Positions 1-12,309 of a stretch of DNA of 64,000 bases are shown here, one piece after another; the stretch's first letter is position 1, and each line of letters begins with the position of its first letter. The notes beneath the pieces were generated by a model. It had not been told where the DNA came from, did no database searches, and worked only from the letters and a program-made list of their open reading frames with translations. The DNA comes from Diphasiastrum complanatum (Eukaryota > Streptophyta > Lycopodiopsida > Lycopodiales > Lycopodiaceae): the NCBI GenBank assembly GCA_029204225.1, contig CM055111.1, positions 22,847,772 to 22,911,771 on the forward strand, in the 5' to 3' direction. Made by a program: the position numbers and the translations under genes.

Positions 1-2510
1 CATATATCTCATGAGGAGTTTCCATCCGGATTTCAGAATACGATTTCCGAAGATAATTTGGTCTGTAGCCCACTGCTTCTGCCCACACTTGTTTTGGTGC
101 TTCTGCATTATTCCATCATACACCTTGCAGCTTCGATAAGTGTATGATTCCTTCGTTCAGCTATTCCATTGTTGTTTAGGTGTGAGGTATGATTCAGTCT
201 TTGCTATGCATAATACCTATCAGTACAGTAAGCTTTGAATTCGTTGGACATGTACTCACCTCCACGATCTGCGCCGAATCAGCTTCAATATTGCATGTTC
301 AGCTTCTCAGCCCAATCAGTATACACAACGAATTTCTCGAAAGCTTCAGATTTTGACCTGATAAAGTATACCACAGCGAACTTGCAGAAGTCATCCAATA
401 AACATTATAAGTACTTTGCATCACCCAACGACAATACCCAAATGGTCACAAATATCTGAATGCAACAATTTCAACACGTAACCTTAGTTGCTTTATAAAC
501 ATCTTACGAAAGGTGTTCTAGTCATCTTGCCTTTAAGACAGGATTCCGCAGATAGTTCGAATCATCTCTACTTTTGATTTTGACTCCTTCAATTCTCTGG
601 CTTTTGTTGGCTTGGTACAAGGTTTTCATGTTCATGTGCAATTTTGGGCCCCATCGGATGATTCTTGTTGCATCTAGTGCACCTAGAAAATAAACTCTTA
701 TGGCCGCCCACTACACTTGACGAATGCTATGGCATCTCTCTCGTTTGGCCGCACGCTGGCTGTTGCAGACTCGTCCTCCATCTTTCTCTTTTATTGTTTT
801 CTACTATGGAGAGTTGGATTGGAGTACAAACCGCACCTTCTTAGTCTGATCCTAATCCTCATGCCTTCTACTTCCATGGCCATCTGCGTCCAGATTCATG
901 TGCCTAGGATGCCTTCCTACAGCTCGTTACAGATCCGAATAAGCTTATGTATGAAGGAGATATTCAAGTTTTGTATGCTGAAACCCTGACTCATAGAAAC
1001 CTTCATAGCAAGAGAAGCTAAATTGCTCTCTGATGATAGCATGGTTGTCCATGGCCTCTTAGCATCCACTTTTCAACACTAGGGCACCCAATTACATGTA
1101 TTTATGGCTCCAACAAAGTCTTTCCCACTGAGCAAGATCAACATTTTTTCCTGTAAAAAACCCTTGCTCATGAATGTGGCTACCTCAGAGATCTAGAAAC
1201 TATGCCTTCACCTTGTCATAGTTGAGCTTTGGGATCTTGCAAGCTGGATTGCAGTGGTTGGGCGACCTGTGCTATGGATTTATAGCACCAAATTCTACTC
1301 TCTATGGAGAAAGATCCTGAGCTTTTCACTCTCTAAACCCCACCTGTCAGAACTAGCAACTTTCATGCAATTTTGAAAACTGTTGTTTGACCAAACACTA
1401 AGGTTCTAATTGTTGTAACCACCCTAACTATTCAGCAATCTTTATTAGCTCCTTCTAGCAACAAACTGCTCATCAATTCATTTAAAATTCACTCTGTTAA
1501 TCAAATCACAATCTTGTGCCCAAGAATGGTTCACAGTAATGGTGCAGTGTGTGCAATGATCTTACTTTGCTAGTTACAGATTAAATAACTATCTCTATCT
1601 TTTGAATGGCTTCCACTCTCTCTAAGATCTCTGATCCTAGGGGGCTATGATCTAGGCTGTTTGCTAGTAAGCACATCTCACAGACATATCGTATGTTGGT
1701 GGAGTCAACATTAAGATTTAAGTCTTTGACCATAGAATTATGATGCATATACAAGATTGATCTCATGTCTAGATATCCTAGTCTTTGATGCCATTAATTG
1801 GGCATTTTGAAGCACTCATATTTGTGGAAAAGGAATATTCGTGACCCAAAACATACAAAATTACCTTCTTTGTTTGCAAAGAAGATTTCTTTGTCGTGCT
1901 TGTCCAGAATGGTACATTGCGTCGAATCGAATGAAGCTTTGCAGTCCTAATCAGTAAACTTGCTGACTGACACTAAATTCTTGGTCAGTTTGGGTACATA
2001 TAGAACATCCTTGAGCAAGGTCAGCTTACCATTTGGAAGATAGAGACGTATAGATCCTTTGCCTCCAATCTCCAGTGCACTTGAGTCACCAAAGTAGACA
2101 TACTTCGAATCTGTTGGTATGAGTTCTTCGAATAAGGACTTACATGTTGTCATGTGTTGAGAAACACCATAATCGAGATACCAATCCATTGCATCTCTAA
2201 TATATAATTCTTGTATCATTAGCAGAGTTGGTTCTTCTTGAGAGGTTCCAACATAATCAGAGTTCATCCTACTGCATCTTCTTCTTGGCTTCGTTATGCT
2301 TGAGAACTCGACAATCCTTGATGTCGTGGTTGGTTCTCTTGTAGGACTTGTAGAAGAGTCTAGTCTTAGGTTGTTGATGTTGTCGATTGTGTCGTTGTGA
2401 TTGCTGGTCTGAATCAGTTTGCTCAGCTTTTGTCTTCTTGTTCTTCGAAGATTTCTTCTTTGGGAGATGTTGCTTATTCGAATAGAGAGCGATTGTCTTC
2501 ATATTTGATG
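1..2510 (-). mobile_element. Ty1/copia fragment, relative of family C
   Basis: The minus strand carries degraded copia parts in the normal order read from right to left: a zinc-knuckle/linker stretch (about 2270-2500), a protease/pre-integrase stretch (about 1550-2270, with the family phrase LTKNLVSVSKFTD) and integrase core remnants (about 1-650). The Lys/Gln-rich linker resembles that of family C (21.9 kb and 55.8 kb), so I infer a sister lineage. About 700-1500 shows no clear family. The element continues past the window's left edge. It is heavily broken, with many lesions, and no LTR is visible. Confidence 0.75.
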
Positions 2511-2907
2511 TTTCTCATTTTGCAATTAAGAAACTTTTTCTAATAATATAGATCATTCTCTATTATTGATGATTATTTGAAGACCTCCATGAAGATGTCT
2601 TAAGCAGCCTTTTCAGCTATAGATCATGCCACCAAGATGACGCTTTGCCATAGAGAAATCGGACCACATTTTCAATATTTTTCTCTTTAAGACTATCATG
2701 GAGATTACAATAGTCATTCTACTTGATGAGCCAATCATTCACAACCTTAGGTTTCTTGTTACATTTCTCTCTCAAATACAGTTCAAGCTCAAATCCCAAA
2801 TTGGAGAAGCCATACTCTTGATTAGTGCAAGCCATACTTTCATTTGTTGATCTTGCAAATTGTTTCAATTATTCATCTCATTGAGTGTTGCACTCAATTG
2901 CTAGCAA
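2511..2907 (-). mobile_element. Ty3/gypsy gag remnant (left part of the host of copia-1)
   Basis: Minus-strand translation shows a retrotransposon gag-like pattern, with a hydrophobic stretch followed by a Gly-x-Ala-x-x-Trp-Trp motif near 2640-2700. It is cut off by the copia-1 insertion at 2908, and the same target sequence resumes at 8027. It is a broken fossil. Assignment to gypsy rests on that motif only. Confidence 0.5.
2903..2907. repeat. Left target-site duplication of copia-1 (AGCAA)
   Basis: The five bases AGCAA just before the left LTR are repeated exactly just after the right LTR (8027-8031). A 5-bp duplication is the normal signature of LTR-retrotransposon integration. Confidence 0.92.
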
Positions 2908-3172
2908 TGTCAAACAATCAGATATGCAACATAAAGCATTCACCAAGTAAGGAGGTGAAAGAAAAACGCTCACTATCACTCTATTACACTGAATCATACT
3001 GATTGTAAAATGTACAAATAAACCCTAAACCCTGATAGAGAGAGAACACCTAGAAGTAGACTACTAGACTAGCCTACGGCTAGTTACAACTGGTAATAGC
3101 TATCAGTAATAAAGTACATCGTGAACAGTAACTAAGAAGGATAACAATGAAGTTTATCATTGATTTCTAACA
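2908..3172 (-). repeat. Copia-1 3' LTR (265 bp)
   Basis: It starts TGTCAAAC and ends TTCTAACA, with canonical TG...CA termini. It is followed by a CT-rich run (3173-3183), which is a GA-rich polypurine tract on the element's strand. It pairs with 7749-8026. Confidence 0.93.
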
Positions 3173-6100
3173 CTCTCTCTCAATGATAAAATTACATTTT
3201 TCTATTCCTAAGAGACTATGAAGCTTCTCAAATTTACATTTACCTAAATACTTAGTAAAAATATCAGCCACTTAATCTTCAGATTTACAAAAAACTAGAC
3301 CAATGGCGGCATCAATTATTTTCTCTCAAACAAAGTGATGATGTATCTCGATGTGTTTTGTTTGAGCATGTAGAATTGGGTTTTTGGCAAGATGAATACA
3401 ACTTTTGTTGTCGCAATATACAGTTGTAGCATCCACCTGTGATTGACCCAAATCAATCAGTAGTCTTCGCAGCCATATTACCACTTGTGTAGCATTGCTA
3501 AGTGCACGATACTCAACTTATGTCGACGATAAGTCTACTATAGGTTGTTTCTTGCTGCTCCAAGAAATAGCAGCTGTACCATAGCTAAATGTATGACCGC
3601 TGGTAGATTGTCTATCATCAATATCTCTTGCCCAATCAGCATCTGTATAACCTACCAACATTAGGGCTTCAGACTGATCATACTTCAAGCCAAAATTTAA
3701 TGTGCCTTCAACATATCTCATAATACATTTAGCAGCTTTCCAATGAGTCTGACAAGGTTCTTGCATAAATTGACTTACCACACCAACAACATAAGCAATA
3801 TCAGGACGTGTGTGTGTCAAATAGATTAAACTGCCCACTAACTGCCTATATAAGTATGCATCAACTTTCTCGGCTTCATCAAATGCAAAAAGTTTGGTAT
3901 TGGCCTCCATTGGAGTACTTAGTGACTTGCAATCCTACATATTGAACTTATACAATAGATCTCGTGCATACTTGCTTTGCGTAAGAATAACACTGCCTTC
4001 CTTTTGCCAAACTTCAATACCAAGACAATAATGCATCAGCCCTAAATCACTCATGTCAAAGGTATTGGAAAGGTATGATTTGATTTCATCAATTAAGCCC
4101 ATACTACTTCCTGTAGTAATCAAATCATCGACATAGAGGACAACGAATGCTATATCTGAGTTTTGCCTAGGAATGTAAAGATTAGGATCAGCATCACTCT
4201 TTACCATTCCCCTTCACTTGAAGTGTTCATCAATGCAAGAGTACCTCGCTTGTGGCGCTTGCTTCAATCCATATATGGCTTTTGAGTTTACAAAGCAAAT
4301 TATCTCTCCCTGGCTCAACAAAGCCTTGAGGTTGCTCTAGATATCTCTCTTCATCTAACACTCCATTGAGAAAAGCAGATTTGACGTCCATTTGTTGGAT
4401 TTTCCAACCATAGAACGAATAGTTACCATTTTGGCTACGAGTGCGAAGGTCTCCTCAAAGTCTATACCTTCCTGCTACTCAAAACCTCTTGCAACTAGTC
4501 GTGTCTTGTACTTGTTGAGTTGCCCATCCGCTCCATACTTCGTCTTGTAGATCCACTTACATGTGATAGGCATCTTACCATTAGGTAGCTCAACCAAGTC
4601 CCACATTTTGTTCTTCGATATAGCCTCCATCTATTTCCATAGTTGCACGCCACTCCTTGTGTTCTTTTGCTTTGTTGAAAGTCTTAGGTTCTTGAGCCGT
4701 TAACATGGATCCCATTAGGGCTAGATTCATCTCTAGTCGAGCTGGAGGTTTTCAATTTCCGCTTGATCTCCTAAGCTCTCCCTGCTCACTTGATTCGGGA
4801 GTATCTCCCTTATTAGCATCACCTATTACTGACAAGTACCACTTAGGCTTTCTCCTAGGAGTCTCATTATTAACCGTCTTTTTCTATTGGCTCTTCCATA
4901 TCGACATCAACTTCTTTCTTCACCTATACTTTGGCTTTATCATCACATGAATCAATTGTCAATTTTATTTGGTCGTTTTGACCCATCTCATCAAAAGTAG
5001 CATCTCTGGAAATCACGATCTTTTGTGCATCTGTGTCATACATCCTGTTGCCTTGGCTTTTTCATCATATCCAAGGAAAATACACTTAACAGCTTTTGCA
5101 TCCAGTTTCTTTTGTTTTTCATCAGGCACATGAGCATAAGCATCACAACCAAATACTCGTAAATGAGAAACATTAGGTTCCTTTCCAGTAAAAGCTTTGT
5201 AAGGTGTCTTACCCTCCACGGACTTCATAGGACACCAGTTCAAGATATGAGTAGTTATGTTCCATGCTTCTGCCCAAAAAGTATTTGGCAAACCCTTGCT
5301 CTTAAGCATTGCCCTAGCCATCTCCACAATGGATCTATTTTTCCATTTTGCAACTCCATTCTATTGTGGTGAAAAGGGTGTAGTAGTTTGCCTCTTGATC
5401 CCCTGATCCTTGCAAAAATCTATAAACTTTGTTGAAAAATACTCACCGCCACCATCTGATCTAAGAGTCTTAATATAACAACCTATTTTTTTTTTCAACT
5501 AGAGCCTTGAGCTCTCTAAACTTGGCAAAAGCATCAGATTTCTTGCTTATGAAATAAATTCAGATATGTCTATTGTAGTCATCAACGAATGTGATGAAAT
5601 ACTAACAACCACTATAAAGGACCTAGTTTGTATTGGTCCACACAGATCACTATGAACAAGATCAAGAATGTCATTGGCTCTTCTTGCTCCACCTTTGGGA
5701 AATCTCTCTCTACGTTGTTTTCCCAAAATACAACCCTCACAAATTTCTCCTTCAAAAGAGATATCAGGCAATCCAAAAACTAGATTACCTCTTTTAAGGA
5801 TTTGCAAGCTTTGAGCACTAATATGACCAAACCTTTGATGCCAAAGGTCACTTCAACTATCAACAATGCTTACCCTAGCTTGAGTAAAAGATCTCGCATT
5901 CAATTTGTAGAGTCGATTCCCTTTGAGTCTAGCTCCTGTAGCAATTACTTTGTAGTGATTCTTGATGTCCTTGACGAGACATTTGTCACTGTCAAACTCA
6001 ACCTTGAGTTGTTGATTAGCCATCGTCCCAATATATAGTAGATTGTTAGCTAAGCCAGGTATAGATTGCACATTGCTTATCTGCTTTATCTTCCCACTGG

Positions 6101-7736
6101 CTAACTTCACTAGTACCACTCCAACTCCTTAAACAGATAACAATTGCCATCGGTTTGTCCGACTTCATCAAGTTCTGAAAACCACTCTTTTCTTGAAATC
6201 ATGTGTTTGGACGCACCACTATCAATGTACCAGGTATCCTTGACTTCATCACTTGTCATTAATGCTGTAATGAACAAGTTTGAACTCTCACATGTATCAT
6301 CTTCATATTGATCATCATCATATTGATGTTGATCAGCATATTTGTCTTCATAATAATAGTCATCAAATTGATGTTGATCAGCATAATTGCCTACTTGCCA
6401 TTTGCCTTTTATTTGTTCTATCTCCTTCTGTTTCTTGAAGCATTCACGCTCCTAGTGGCCAGGTTTGTTGCAGTACCTACAATTTCCAGGTTTATTTTAC
6501 CTGGAATAGTTGCATCCTTGACCTCGGCCTTGATTCCAATTGTCTCAATTTGGGCCATCATTAAACTATTCTTGAAATTGTTGGAACGATCCACGATTTG
6601 AGTTTCCACCTCTTGATTGGTGTCTTCCACGACAAAATCTGCCACCATGTCCTCTAACTGCAAGAGCTTGATCAAATCCCCTGTTGCGATGACTCAAGTT
6701 CTCTTTTCGTTGTTCTTCCTGCAAAAGCAATCCACCTAACTCTTCATAGGTTGGAAGATTTTCCCGTGTAGCTATACTTGTGACAAACATCTGATGTGAC
6801 TCAATCAAACTATTCAATGTTAATTGCACGATCTCACGATCTTGAACTCGCTCTCCAACTGCTACTAATTGGTCACAAACCTCTTTGATCTTTAGTAGGT
6901 GATCAGCAATAGTTGCACCATCATCCATCCGCAATGTGTGCAGCTTCATCTTCAGGAATAGCACTCGAGATGTGTTTGTGGTCTCAAAGAATGTCTTCAA
7001 CATATCCCATGTTTTCTTTTGGTCCTTCTGAATCTGAAATGTAGGGAATAATTGCATCCCTAACTGATAAATTGATGACATTTTGTGCTTTCCATTTTCT
7101 CCTGTCAAATGTCATATGATCTTCTTCGATCACTATCGGACTGGAGCGCGGATGTACAACTGCTCGGGTTTCCCTTCAACTAGTGCGCTTGGATCCGATA
7201 TTGGTACGGATATGAAAATAGAGAGAATATGAGAAAATATTCTAGATTTCTCACTTCGGCTTGACGACTACACGTCCTCCTCTTTGCAAAGATTTCGAAG
7301 AGAGTGATCATTCAAACAAACAAAGATCAATAATGTGAAAAGTATGAAGCCTCAAAACTCTGAATGGCAGTACTAGACACTATCTGGTGTGATTTGCAGT
7401 ACTTCAAACAAACAGATGAGAGATTTCTTGGCACAACTCTTTGACAAATGGCACTTTTCACAAAGATTAATAAAAAAAATATTGTAAAACTTTTCTTCCC
7501 ACTCAACATATTTTCAATCTGTCTGATGATGCCCTGGCCTTTCCGATGCCTCCGGGATTGTGTCTTTGTTCCCCACTAATAACTGTGAGCTCCAAAACAT
7601 GCAAAATACATCAAGAAGGATTTCGTCCAGCCGTTTTTGTCTCTCCAAGGTTTCACCTCCTATGAAGGACTTTCTCACTTCATTCCGAAGCCTGTGACAA
7701 GTTGTATCCACTGATCAAGCACGCAGGTCTATCGTA

Positions 7737-7748
7737 GCTCTGATACCA
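7737..7748 (-). other. Copia-1 primer-binding site (initiator tRNA-Met type)
   Basis: The plus strand reads GCTCTGATACCA, so the element's strand reads TGGTATCAGAGC, the standard plant copia PBS complementary to initiator methionine tRNA. It abuts the 5' LTR exactly. Confidence 0.93.
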
Positions 7749-8026
7749 TGTCAAACAATCAAATATGCAACATAAAACATTCACCATAAGCATTCACCAA
7801 GTAAGGAGGCGGAAGCAAAATGCTCACTATCACTCTATCACACTGTATCATACTGAATATAAAATGTACAAATAAACTCTAAACTCTGATAGAGAGAGAA
7901 AACCTAGAAGTAGACTACTAGACTAGCCTACGGCTAGTTACAGCTGGTAATAGCTGTTAGTAATAAAGTACATCGTGAACAGTAACGAAGAAGGGTAACA
8001 ATGAAGTTTATCATTGATTTCTAACA
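7749..8026 (-). repeat. Copia-1 5' LTR (278 bp)
   Basis: Same termini as the left LTR. It is 13 bp longer because a short stretch containing CATTCACC is tandemly repeated near 7776-7800. It is followed by target duplication AGCAA at 8027-8031. Confidence 0.93.
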
Positions 8027-8767
8027 AGCAAATCTAGAGATATGTAGGCATATTCGCCATAGACATAACACTTGTACTTGTTGTTTCGTCTATCGTTAAA
8101 TGCAGCAAATTGTCTAATTGAGTTGACATATATGTCCATCTCTTTAACTATTAGTGAAAAGATAGCTATAACTTCCATTTTGATCAAATTCCTTTGACTC
8201 ATTAAGGTCATTTCTCTATCTTAAGCCAATCTAAAAAACACTCAATAATATTGGAAAACAAACTCAATACATTTTGAAACATCACTTATTTTCAAAATAT
8301 TGATTATTTTTTTGTTAATGATTGAATTGATGAAAATCAAATATTTTATCAGTTTCATTATCAATCATCCTAAATCAATATTGAGACAAGCATGCATAAC
8401 ATGCTAACATTGATAAGTAACCACAAGCTAATTGACTTTTTACGTAAATTATTCATTCAGAATCATAAACTACAACTTATAAAAATTACTTATGCATCAA
8501 TACTATTCAAAACTATTGTCTCAATCACTCCAAGTAATACAAAACTAGCTCATTCATATTCACTTAGTCTCATACAAAGCCTACAATATGACTCTATGTA
8601 TATGGAGTTACAAGATTCCTATTCATGGAGTGAATGAAAATAGGATAAACTACTTTCTTGGAGGTTGATTTCACTACCAAAAAGCAGTAAACTCCTACCA
8701 AAAGCTGATAAAAAGCAATTACCATATCTCCACCTTTTGATCAATGCAAGCTCTAGCTCTGATACCA
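8027..8767 (-). mobile_element. Leader and gag remnant of the older gypsy-like element
   Basis: This is the sequence interrupted by copia-1. About 8032-8211 is an open minus-strand stretch that I take as N-terminal gag. 8240-8755 is AT-rich leader without recognisable coding. At 8756-8767 the minus strand reads TGGTATCAGAGC, a tRNA-Met primer-binding site next to an LTR-like sequence. It is a broken fossil, and the gypsy assignment is tentative. Confidence 0.5.
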
Positions 8768-9190
8768 TTATAAGGAATAACACATATACATCTTTGCTTA
8801 CAAAGCATGAAAATGAAAAACAATGCACACAAACCAGCCAACCAAATAGAAGCTAAAGATCAGACCATAAAAGCTTCAACCCTGAGCCATGGTGTGTGAA
8901 TGTTGATGATGAGAGAAAATTGATAGCCAAAAATTAAAAGCTCAATATGGAGGAGGGCGAGTCCTATATAGGCCTTGGAGTGCTTGTGCATGTGTCCATG
9001 CAACCCCACTACATACCAAACATAAGTTACTATTGATATCGCTCATCATGTATATAACAATGAAACACCATGTACTACTCCACATGTCACAATAGGAGTG
9101 CCTAAAAACTCTCAAGGTTATTAATTACAAAATCTGGTCTTGAATGAAATTTTGAGATGAAACTAATAATCTCAACAATTGGGGGCCTAA
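8768..9190 (-). repeat. LTR-like sequence next to the primer-binding site, D-related
   Basis: It starts TTATAAGGAA immediately after the PBS and contains a TATA-like CCTATATAGG near 8971. Its layout (TATAAGG start, AGGGCGAGT before a TATA-rich stretch) resembles the LTRs at 22825-23344 and 31405-31811. No canonical TG...CA ends and no partner LTR in the window. The right limit is approximate. Confidence 0.5.
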
Positions 9191-10352
9191 TGCTCATGTT
9201 TAGAATCATTCAAAATCCTTGTAACTAGACATGGATGTAACAAATAGTTTCACAAAGCCTACACTGGCTGTTTTATTGTATTGAAGAAAGAAATCTCACT
9301 ACAAATCATAGTCTTTTCTTGCATGAGACATACGTGTGTCAAACATAGAAATAAACACTTGTTAATAACGTAGGGCCCAATTGTAGGGCATATAGAACTC
9401 ATGCTTAACAAAATGTTGATGATTTTTTTGTGAAGCTTTTGTTTGTTCTTGTTAATATGGAGAATGGAAAAATAAAGAGTTTCACATTGCGGTTCTCCTT
9501 ATTTAGAAACGTTTTTATGTGTAATTTAGAGGCTTTTAAATCACCCCCTCTTTTTTCTTTTGTCTTTTCATGTTTTCAGATGCAAAGTAGATTTTAGAAT
9601 AAAGTCACAACTATTCATGCACGAGTTGATGACTTGCAATAGAAGTAAGGTTGAAACCAGTTGACAAAATTTGTATTGATACCCAATCTGTATTGAGATT
9701 AAAAAATAACTTACTTTTGTGGAATAAAATGGTCTATCAAACTAGGGCATATTCCAATATGGGATTTTGATCACTAGTTTAAAGAATAGTGATACCAGCT
9801 CCACACTAGTGTAGACAAATCTTGCACGTGTGTGGTGAGTTGGACTTGATCTTCTTCCTCATAGAAAATTATTGAAATTTGAAGGCATAACCCAACTCAC
9901 TACTAATTGGAGGCATTACTCTATAATTTTAGACTTTGTTGTATTGTAAGTTCCTTGATCAAGATGGGTAGTTGCCACATATCTAAAAGTTTGATCTTTC
10001 CCTCTTTTAAATTACATTTGAGTTATCATCATGTGGCACATAAAGTGAAAAAAATCCTTTTTCCAATAAGCCAAGCCCTCCACACTTTCAATGTGCCAAT
10101 TAAAACACACTTTTTCAACCTTGACCAAACAAACGTGAAGGCCGCTGGGAGGAAATTCAACCTAAAAGGCTATGACAATATCGAATGATAAGTCACATTA
10201 TTTTAGATCTAGATATATACAAGGATTGCTATACATACAATACAAGGATTGTTACCGTTCTAGTTACAAGAAGAAACGTCATGTTTTCAATGATAAAAGA
10301 TGGAAAGTCACATTATTTTAGGTTGAGATACAAACAAGGATTGCTACCATTC
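9191..10352. other. AT-rich spacer, no gene seen
   Basis: Several short open frames occur, but none has a recognisable domain or coding-like composition. About 10190-10350 contains degenerate relatives of the following 70-bp repeat. Confidence 0.6.
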
Positions 10353-10492
10353 CAATTACCAAGCATTAAAACAAGAATAAACTTCATGTTTTCATGGATA
10401 AAAGATTGGAAAATCAAACCCTCAATTACCAAGCATTAAAACAAGAATAAACTTCATGTTTTCATTGATAAAAGATTGGAAAACCAAACCCT
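10353..10492. repeat. Tandem duplication, 2 x 70 bp
   Basis: Two adjacent copies beginning CAATTACCAAGCATTAAAAC (10353 and 10423) differ at only a few bases. Less similar versions of the same unit, with TTCATGTTTTCA and GATAAAAGATTGG, occur just upstream, so this is the youngest step of a local expansion. Confidence 0.88.
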
Positions 10493-10879
10493 CGTACAAA
10501 TTGGAGTCTCCACCTTGGAGCCTGGAGACTTCCATGAAGAATGTCCACACCCATCGCCTTTCACTAAAATACGCACAAGCAACACAGGCCTTGTGCACAT
10601 CCAATGGCCCATAGCAGGTGAGAGAGTGTCACATGCGCACCTGGCATTTATTGCCTATGCGTTTTTCATCCTCACGGGAGTCCTTGATACTTATTAGGGA
10701 GTAGAGTAGGAGTGTAGCTATCAGCATTGAATCATGGATGTTATAGTTAATGAATGATCATTGATCAATGAGGCCATTCTAGTAAATGATTCATTATTAC
10801 ATGCATAGAGAGAGGCCCATATTTATGTATGAGTCAAGACTCCAGTGAAGTCCTTTTAAGCTTTTATTGGTCCACTCAC

Positions 10880-11964
10880 CTACCTGACGCCTATTAACTG
10901 TCGACCCTCCACAAGGCGGCCGCGTCGGCGTCCGTGTCGCCGTCGATCCTGCCAAACCTCCATCCGCACCTGCCATCCACGGATGCGAAGCGTCCCCGAG
11001 CCAGGTCCGACCTGACCTCAGAGCCGGATCCCGTCAGGTGAATCTGGTCTGGTTCCCCCCGGACCTGAGCCCGACTCGAGCGGGAAACCGAGCAGGCCTA
11101 TCAGGCTTGGGCGGCGCACACGTCCGGCAAAAACAGGGTCACGCCAGACATAACTGGGCGGAACCACCAAATGTAAGTGTCCATGTGGCCGGGTGGCGGT
11201 GGTGGATCTCACGCGGAGGGGCCGACGGTGTTTTCACATGGGCTATGGGCCATGCACCACCGCCACTCCATTGCGGACGCCAAACAGAGAGTACACTGCA
11301 GTTAATAGAAAAGCTTCCTTTTTTAGTCGACTGATCTCTCTGTTTTTTCTCCCTTTTCTCGGTTTCTCTTTTCGCAAATCGCGATCTCTCGTGTTTTGAC
11401 TGATCATCCTCCGCTGAGATCGCCATTTCCACCTAATTTTTGTACATTTTCTGTCATCTGCTCATTGATCCCCTCGCTGCTTGTCACGATCCACCGCCTG
11501 CCACACAATTTTCTGCCATACTTTTTCACCCTCTTTTGCCACCATATATGCTCACAAGCAGAAAACTGCAAAACCCACATGCCAAACAGACATAAAATCA
11601 ACATCCACAGAGCGGCTGATCACCGATCCCTTTCCCTCTGATCACTTTTTAAGATTAGCATTGATCCGAGATTGAATCTTAAGATTTTTTCTACGCAGAT
11701 ATCTAGTGCATAGACATAGGTGAAGCAATTCTGAGGTTCTGTTCCGAGTTTTGGTTGATTCGAACTTCCTAGTGCAGGGTAGGAAACAGGCAGGCTCATT
11801 TCTAAGGCTGCTGAGAGGCTTTCATTTCGCATTTTCACTATTACTGAGGTTATCCAGCAATCTGGATGCATATAGCTTCCTGCTGTTTGTTTGGATGTCT
11901 TGTACAACCTCCTTTTGGCGACTGCTGGTTCTTAGACGCATACTTCATTATCGGAACGATATCT
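10880..11964 (+). promoter_or_regulatory. Promoter and 5' leader region of the AP2/ERF gene
   Basis: Base composition shifts abruptly to GC-rich around 10900-11300, unlike the surrounding AT-rich spacer. A pyrimidine-rich stretch follows (about 11330-11400), the kind of Y-patch often found near plant transcription starts. No convincing TATA box was picked. The leader contains several ATGs in short frames before the main start. The transcription start cannot be fixed. Confidence 0.45.
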
Positions 11965-12303
11965 GTAAGTTTTGTTTTGCTCGTAGTACTGTTCTAATAT
12001 ATGTTCTTTGAAACACGCGAATTTTTTTATAAAAGTGATCCCCATGATAGGAGGTAATGAATCTGTCTTCTGAGAGATCTGCTTTTACCTTGTATGGTGG
12101 TTCTCATACTCATGCAATTTTGGTCCACATGCGTTGTCTGCTGCTATCATGGGCTTGTTGGCTGCTATCATGGGTGTTCTGACTCTGTTGCTTGGTGTGG
12201 TTGTTTTCCAGTTACTCAAAAGATCTTTTAGCAATAAAGGGCTGCAGAAGAAGTCCTTTCTTCAAGAAAGCAATCCCTTTTTTCTGTTAAACGTTGTCTT
12301 TAG
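11965..12303 (+). other. Probable 5' UTR intron of the AP2/ERF gene
   Basis: A strong donor GTAAGT at 11965 and a pyrimidine-rich acceptor ending in TTTAG at 12299-12303 flank 339 bases. Splicing would leave only CTCGCG before the start ATG. It would also remove an upstream ATG frame (12134-12340) that otherwise overlaps the main start. This is inference from splice signals, without transcript evidence. Confidence 0.45.
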
Positions 12304-12309
12304 CTCGCG

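Larger units (their letters stand above)
2908..8026 (-). mobile_element. Copia-1: full-length Ty1/copia element, both LTRs, broken coding
   Basis: A 5.1-kb minus-strand element bounded by LTRs beginning TGTCAAACAATC and ending CTAACA, flanked by the exact 5-bp repeat AGCAA. From its 5' end (right) it has a PBS, gag (about 6420-7110), protease/pre-integrase (about 5850-6240), integrase (about 5010-5810), reverse transcriptase (about 3930-4600) and RNase H (about 3500-3910). The RT has the YVDD box and the RNase H region has the D-A-D-W motif. The frame is broken many times. The LTRs differ at roughly 18 of 265 sites by eye (about 7%), so the insertion is old. It sits inside an older gypsy remnant. 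Confidence 0.93.

Noticed and set aside
10476-10697. 73-codon frame starting in the 70-bp tandem repeat
   Set aside because: Its start lies in a recent tandem duplication and no family resemblance was found.
11018-11432. Several overlapping frames in the GC-rich promoter region
   Set aside because: High GC lowers stop frequency on both strands; the frames overlap each other in all phases and lack domains.
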